A stretch of 54,550 nt of DNA from assembly GCF_016107395.1 (NCBI RefSeq), contig NZ_JAAIKO010000049.1, positions 1 to 54,550 of the forward strand, in the 5' to 3' direction. Below are positions 50,726 through 54,550 of this stretch, piece by piece (position 1 is the stretch's first letter; the number at the start of each line of letters is the position of its first letter). A program made the position numbers and the translations under genes. Under the pieces are notes generated by a model. It was not told the origin of the DNA and did not search any database. It saw only the letters and a program-made list of their open reading frames with translations. The DNA is from Streptomyces fildesensis. GTDB taxonomy: Bacteria; Actinomycetota; Actinomycetes; Streptomycetales; Streptomycetaceae.

Positions 50726-52128
50726 ACGGCCCTCACAACATCGTTCTCGAACGGAAGGCCTAGTGCGGTCAAAGCTTCTCGGGAGGCGTGCAGTCCGCTG
50801 CGCACGGCGCTCTCCATGGTCGCGGGCCAGCCGGTGTCGGTCCACGCGCCGGCCAGGTACAGACCGGGGGCGCGGGTGGCCGCTCCCGGCCGCAGCCGGC
50901 CGACGCCGGGAGCCGGGGCGAAGGTCGCCGTGCGCTCCCGGGTGACGAAGAAGTCCGTCACACCGGCGCCCCTGGCCGCGGGCAGCAGGCGTTCCAGCTC
51001 CGGCAGATAGCGCTCCCGCAGTTCCGCGACCGGCAGATCGATCTCGTCCTCGACGGCGGACTGCGAGACGGCCAGGTACTGGCCGGGACCGGTCATTCCC
51101 GAGCTCGCGGTCCGGTCGAAGACCCACTGGACGGGACTGCCGAGCGCGGCGAAGAACGGCTGTCGCAGCACCTGGCGGTCGTAGACGACGTGCACGTTCA
51201 GGATCGGCGCCGTGCCGATCCCCAGCAGTGCGTCCGGGTCGTCCAGCGCGCCCTCGGGCAGCAGCCCGTGGGTCTCGCGCTGCGGCAGGGCCATGACGAC
51301 GGTGCCGGCGTCGAGCTGCTCGCCGCGACCCGGCCCGGTCTCGGCGTCGACCAGCCAGCCGCCCCCGGCGGCCGGCTTGATGCCGGTCACCCGGGACCGC
51401 AGCATGATCCGTACGCCCGCCGCGTCCAGGGCCTTGCGGGCCCGGTCGTCGTGCAGCTCGCCGAGCGGCGCGGCCGCCCAGCCGATGTCGGCGGCGCCGG
51501 CCTCGGACAGCAGCCCGGTCTTGAAGACCATGGCGGCCAGCCCCAGCGAGGCGTTCGCCGCGGTGGCGTTGAGCGTGGCGACGCCCACCAGGTCCCACAG
51601 CGCCTCGATGGTGCGCGGGGACTGGCCCCGGTCCCGCAGCCAGCTGGCGAAGTCGGTGTCGTCGAGCGCCGGGTCCGCCAGGTCCAGGGCGCGCAGCGCC
51701 AGCGCGGCGCGGCCGACCGTGGCCCGCTCCCTGAGCGACAGGTGCGGATACGTCGCGAGGCTCGCCGCCAGGTGCAGCGGTACGGGCAGCGCGGCACGGC
51801 GCAGCCGGCCCAGCCGCATGTTCGCCGCGTCCAGGACGGGCACGTCGAGCCGGTCCTGGAGAGTGACCAGGTCGCGGGCCGCGATCCGGTCGACGAACCA
51901 CTGGTAGGCGGTGCAGCAGCGCAGGAAGACATGCTGTCCGTTGTCGACGGTCAGCTCACCGCGCTGGAACGAGAACGCCAGTCCGCCCAGCCGGGGACGT
52001 GATTCGATCAGGGTCACCCGGAGCCCGGCGTCGGCGAGCGCCAGTGCCGCCGTGGTGCCGGCCAGCCCGCCGCCCACGACCACCGCGGCCGCCTCCGGAG
52101 GACGTCCGGAAACCTCGGACCCGGTCAT
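50722..52128 (-). CDS. hpnE: hydroxysqualene dehydroxylase
   Basis: The product has 468 residues, FAD-dependent amine-oxidase-like fold: the dinucleotide loop VVVGGGLAGTTAALALADAG (near 16-36) with the following acidic end LIE, and GLYLAGAWTDTGWPATMESA as the C-terminal FAD-contacting motif. HpnE reduces hydroxysqualene to squalene, the last step before cyclisation. ATG 52128 follows AAGGGGGGAGTGCCG. It is coupled to the synthase gene downstream (ATGA) and lies 91 bp after hpnD. Confidence 0.93.
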   Translation of the reverse strand: MTGSEVSGRPPEAAAVVVGGGLAGTTAALALADAGLRVTLIESRPRLGGLAFSFQRGELTVDNGQHVFLRCCTAYQWFVDRIAARDLVTLQDRLDVPVLDAANMRLGRLRRAALPVPLHLAASLATYPHLSLRERATVGRAALALRALDLADPALDDTDFASWLRDRGQSPRTIEALWDLVGVATLNATAANASLGLAAMVFKTGLLSEAGAADIGWAAAPLGELHDDRARKALDAAGVRIMLRSRVTGIKPAAGGGWLVDAETGPGRGEQLDAGTVVMALPQRETHGLLPEGALDDPDALLGIGTAPILNVHVVYDRQVLRQPFFAALGSPVQWVFDRTASSGMTGPGQYLAVSQSAVEDEIDLPVAELRERYLPELERLLPAARGAGVTDFFVTRERTATFAPAPGVGRLRPGAATRAPGLYLAGAWTDTGWPATMESAVRSGLHASREALTALGLPFENDVVRAV

Positions 52129-52219
52129 CGGCACTCCCCCCTTCCGCTGGCGCCCGACGCGACGCGACGCTCCGTCACCGGCACTGACGCGCTGGGGACC
52201 TGACTGGTTGCTAGGAACG

Positions 52220-53170
52220 TCACCCGCGCCCCCGTGCCGAGCGGCGGGCGTCGAGACCGGCCAGACCGCGTACGGCGACGTACGCCTTCTGGTGACCCGG
52301 AAGCGATACCCGGCCGCGCAGCACCGCCTCGGGATCCGCGGCGATCCGGTCCAGCAGTCTGCGGTAGATACCCGCCATCGCGGCCACACAGGCGCCGCTG
52401 CGGCGGTCGAGCATAGGTAGCAATTGGTAGCCGGTCGCGAACAGGGCGCGGGCCCGGCGTACTTCGTACTCGATCAGGCCGGCGAAGTCCGAGCCGGGCG
52501 GCGGGGTGTCGGTGTGGAACCCCTCCGAGCAGCCGAACTTGGCGAGGTCCTGGGCGGGCAGATAGGTCCGGCCGTTGCTGGCGTCCTCCCGGACGTCCCG
52601 CAGGATGTTGGTGAGTTGCAGGGCGAGGCCGAGGGTGTCGGCGTATCCGGCGGCGCGCTCCATGTCGCCGGTGCCCCGTCCGCCGGGGCCGACCGTGCCG
52701 AAGACGCCCAGCGAGAGCCGTCCGATGGCGCCCGCGACGCAGCGGCAGTACGCCGCGAGGTCGTCCCAGGTCTCGTACGTCTCGCCGTGCACGTCCATCA
52801 GCACGCCGTCGATCAGCTCGTCGAGTCCGCCGAGCGGCAGCGGAAACCGGCGTGACGCGTCGGTGAGCGCCACCGCGACCGGATCGGTGTCGTCCTCGCG
52901 GATCTCACCCGCGCGGATCCGGGCCAGCAGGGCCCGGGTCTCGTCGAGCCGGATCTGCTTGACCGCGGGGTCGAGGTCGCCGTCGCCGATGTCGTCGACG
53001 CGGCGGGAGAAGGCATAGAGGGCCGACATGGCCTGCCGCTTGGGGAGGGGCAGCAGGCGGATGCCGTAGGCGAAGTTGCGGGCCTCGTGCCCGGTCACGC
53101 TCTCGCAGTAACGGTAGGCGGCGAGAACCGGCCCGGACGTGTGGGCAGAACCGTTCACGGTCCGCCTCAC
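52220..53170 (-). CDS. hpnD: presqualene diphosphate synthase
   Basis: The product has 316 residues of the squalene/phytoene synthase family. The first metal motif is DDIGDGD (59-65, in RRVDDIGDG) and the second NILRDVREDASNGRTYLP (near 187-204). HpnD condenses two farnesyl diphosphates to presqualene diphosphate. Two starts are possible: GTG 53170, which overlaps the hpnC stop (GTGA), and GTG 53158, which has GAGG 6 nt upstream; the first four codons decide little. Confidence 0.93.
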   Translation of the reverse strand: MRRTVNGSAHTSGPVLAAYRYCESVTGHEARNFAYGIRLLPLPKRQAMSALYAFSRRVDDIGDGDLDPAVKQIRLDETRALLARIRAGEIREDDTDPVAVALTDASRRFPLPLGGLDELIDGVLMDVHGETYETWDDLAAYCRCVAGAIGRLSLGVFGTVGPGGRGTGDMERAAGYADTLGLALQLTNILRDVREDASNGRTYLPAQDLAKFGCSEGFHTDTPPPGSDFAGLIEYEVRRARALFATGYQLLPMLDRRSGACVAAMAGIYRRLLDRIAADPEAVLRGRVSLPGHQKAYVAVRGLAGLDARRSARGRG

Positions 53171-54054
53171 CCCTTTCTTCGCAATGTCGACCCCACTTCG
53201 CGCAGCAGGCTTGGTCTGGTGGCTTTCGGCGGTCCCGGGAGCACGTCGTAGCCCGCGCTCTCGACCGCCTTCAGCGCGGCACGCCCGCCGCCGACGAAGC
53301 CGGCGAGCAGAAGCCTGAGCCTGCCACGGACGCTACCCACCAATGGGGTGCCTTCATTCAAAAGGTCCCGGGCGCGTTCCGCTTCGAATGCCACCAGTGC
53401 GCGCACCTGTGCGCCAGCGGTGGGGGCGGCGAGGTCCGCTTCGGTGACTCCGAAGCGTTTCATGTCCTGTGCCGGCAGGTAGATACGGTCGCGACCGAGG
53501 TCCTCGGCCACGTCCTGCAAGTGCTCGACGATCTGCAGCGCGGTGCAGACGGCGTCGGAGAGCCGGTTCCGCTCGGGTGTCGAGGTGCCTGTGATCCCCA
53601 GAACGAGCCGGCCCACCGGGTTGGCGGACAGCTCGCAGTAGGCGAGCAGATCCTCGTACGTGTCGTAGCGCCGGACCCGCTGGTCCTGGCGGTTGGCCTC
53701 GATCAGACCCTCGAAGGGGCCGGGGGTCAGCCCGTGCCGGCGGACGGTGGGCTGCAGTGCCAGGAGCAGCGGATGGCGGGGGGTTCCGTCGAACACCTTC
53801 CGCAGATCGGCCTCGAACGCGTCGAGCATGACGATCCGGTCCTCGGCCGCGTCCTGCGGAAGGCCGAGCCGGGCGGCGTCGTCCCGGCCGCCGTTGGCCA
53901 GATCGCCGTCGCCGATGTCGTCGACGAGCCGGGCGAAGCCGTAGACGGCCATCAGATCGCCACGCCACGCCTTCGGCACGAAGAACGGTGCGACGGGGAA
54001 GTTCTCGCGGGCGGCCTTGTCGAGGACGGCGCGCGACTGCGCGTCGGCGGTCAC
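53167..54054 (-). CDS. hpnC: hydroxysqualene synthase
   Basis: The product has 295 residues, paralogous to HpnD. It has FARLVDDIGDGDL (near 40-52) and LQIVEHLQDVAEDLGRDRIY (near 182-201) as the metal motifs; the QDVAED form differs from HpnD's RDVRED, as expected for HpnC. It turns presqualene diphosphate into hydroxysqualene. GTG 54054 is the first clear start of the operon and overlaps the stop of a possible 21-codon leader frame. Confidence 0.93.
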   Translation of the reverse strand: MTADAQSRAVLDKAARENFPVAPFFVPKAWRGDLMAVYGFARLVDDIGDGDLANGGRDDAARLGLPQDAAEDRIVMLDAFEADLRKVFDGTPRHPLLLALQPTVRRHGLTPGPFEGLIEANRQDQRVRRYDTYEDLLAYCELSANPVGRLVLGITGTSTPERNRLSDAVCTALQIVEHLQDVAEDLGRDRIYLPAQDMKRFGVTEADLAAPTAGAQVRALVAFEAERARDLLNEGTPLVGSVRGRLRLLLAGFVGGGRAALKAVESAGYDVLPGPPKATRPSLLREVGSTLRRKG

Positions 54055-54116
54055 CGCGGGCTTCCCGTCCCACGCGCGACCGGCGCGCTGTGGAGCTGGA
54101 TGGTCCCGATCTTCAT
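54051..54116 (-). CDS. possible upstream leader peptide of the hopanoid operon
   Basis: A 21-codon frame opens at ATG 54116 with GGGGAG about 10 nt upstream and ends in TGA 54053-54051, which overlaps the GTG of hpnC. The peptide is basic and has no cysteine or amino-acid run suggestive of attenuation. Reinitiation from it could set hpnC translation. It may also be a chance frame; the spacing of its ribosome binding site is slightly long. Confidence 0.35.
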   Translation of the reverse strand: MKIGTIQLHSAPVARGTGSPR

Positions 54117-54373
54117 GGCCGCCACACTCCCCGTTCTACACCGCTGGGAAGAATCTTCCCATTTCGGACACGCCGCACCCACCCCGGAGCACCGCTACAG
54201 CTTACGTCGGGCAGGTCACCGGCGTACGCCGGGGGCGCGAGCGACAGGCGGGATTCCGTTCGGATTCCCCCCGTCCGCCGGCAATCGGGCTCCCGGCAGC
54301 GCCGGTTGGCGTCCCCGGAGAGGGGCGCACGGGATGTGCCCGGGCCCTGGCGGCGGATCACGCGGGAACCGGA
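54117..54373. promoter_or_regulatory. promoter region of the hopanoid operon
   Basis: This gene-free region carries a perfect 17-bp palindrome, TGGGAAGAATCTTCCCA, at 54145-54161. It lies 91 bp upstream of the hpnC start and 29 bp upstream of the leader frame. The flanking sequence is AT-richer than its surroundings, which suits a promoter there. No recognisable sigma-factor consensus could be assigned with confidence. Confidence 0.55.
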
Positions 54374-54407
54374 CGGGCCCCCGCCGGTTCTGCCCGGCGG
54401 GGGCCCG
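54374..54407 (-). terminator. strong hairpin terminator after the ABC transporter gene
   Basis: CGGGCCCCCGCCGG (54374-54387) pairs perfectly with CCGGCGGGGGCCCG (54394-54407) over a 6-nt loop. It is 42 bp beyond the stop of the ABC gene on the minus strand and shields the hopanoid promoter from read-through. Confidence 0.85.
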
Positions 54408-54449
54408 ATCGTCGGTGCGGCGGCGTGGACCGCTGTTCCGGTCCGCCGG

Positions 54450-54550
54450 CTACTTGTTGCTGGCCTCTTCGTAGGCCTTCAGCACGTCGTCCGTCGGGCC
54501 GTCCATGAGGAGCTCGCCCTTCTCCAGCCACAGCACCCGGTCACAGGTGT
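54450..54550 (-). CDS. ABC transporter ATP-binding protein, C-terminal end (partial)
   Basis: Only the last 32 residues are in the window. They read TCDRVLWLEKGELLMDGP followed by a short acidic helix and stop at TAG 54450-54452. This is the typical end of an ABC ATPase of the polysaccharide/teichoic-acid export class, with the H-loop region just outside. The export substrate cannot be told. Confidence 0.8.
   Translation of the reverse strand, partial: TCDRVLWLEKGELLMDGPTDDVLKAYEEASNK

Overview
High GC, very strong G/C bias at third codon positions, many GTG starts, ATGA-type overlaps between consecutive genes and families such as DUF397/XRE-DUF5753 pairs, DUF1206, DUF5302 and a hopanoid operon of the S. 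coelicolor type all indicate a Streptomyces (or close relative) chromosome. No rRNA, CRISPR array or intact insertion sequence is visible; one tRNA gene (Pro, anticodon GGG) lies at 6132-6205 on the minus strand.

Region 1 (1 to about 6.2 kb) is the right end of an integrative element that entered at the 3' end of the tRNA-Pro gene, as pSAM2-type elements do. The integrase, an XRE repressor-like gene and an excisionase-like gene look intact. A possible abortive-infection-type gene (Abi_C/HEPN-like) is also intact. The rest is small hypotheticals and frameshifted remnants, so the element looks partly decayed. Its left end is outside the window.

Region 2 (6.3-25.7 kb) is chromosomal: small membrane proteins, then a carbohydrate island (Gfo/Idh/MocA oxidoreductase divergent from DUF2264 protein, GH2 beta-galactosidase and a GNAT enzyme) with a 16-bp operator-like palindrome in the divergent promoter. 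It is followed by an MBL-fold hydrolase, NTF2-like protein, WYL regulator, GNAT enzyme, an apparently frameshifted HEAT-repeat gene, an M3 peptidase, DUF5302, a saccharopine-dehydrogenase-like enzyme and an XRE-cupin regulator/DUF6126 pair preceded by two inverted operator-like sites.

Region 3 (25.7-33.5 kb) holds the most interesting locus: a tightly overlapping operon of two STM4015-family genes, STM4014 (ATP-grasp-like), STM4013 (alkaline-phosphatase/sulfatase-fold hydrolase), STM4012 and STM4011 (two radical SAM proteins). These families are named after Salmonella locus tags and, to my knowledge, have no established function. Two minus-strand genes (DUF6745 and a 108-aa protein) diverge from it across a 161-bp gap with a perfect 10-bp inverted repeat almost midway. 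The system looks like an undescribed radical-SAM biosynthetic or modification pathway.

Region 4 (33.5-41.4 kb): a SAM-dependent methyltransferase, a DUF397/XRE-DUF5753/ATP-binding trio, an SGNH hydrolase, a GH36 alpha-galactosidase, a protein-tyrosine-phosphatase-like gene and a bacterial serpin.

Region 5 (41.4-54.1 kb) is a complete minus-strand hopanoid operon: hpnC, hpnD, hpnE, a polyprenyl diphosphate synthase, shc, hpnG, hpnH, then the MEP-pathway genes ispG and dxs, then a class III aminotransferase. Together they supply C5 units, make squalene through presqualene and hydroxysqualene, cyclise it, add and trim the adenosyl side chain and probably aminate it. The serpin gene follows the aminotransferase by 17 bp and may be its last cistron. 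The window ends inside the 3' end of an ABC transporter ATPase gene.
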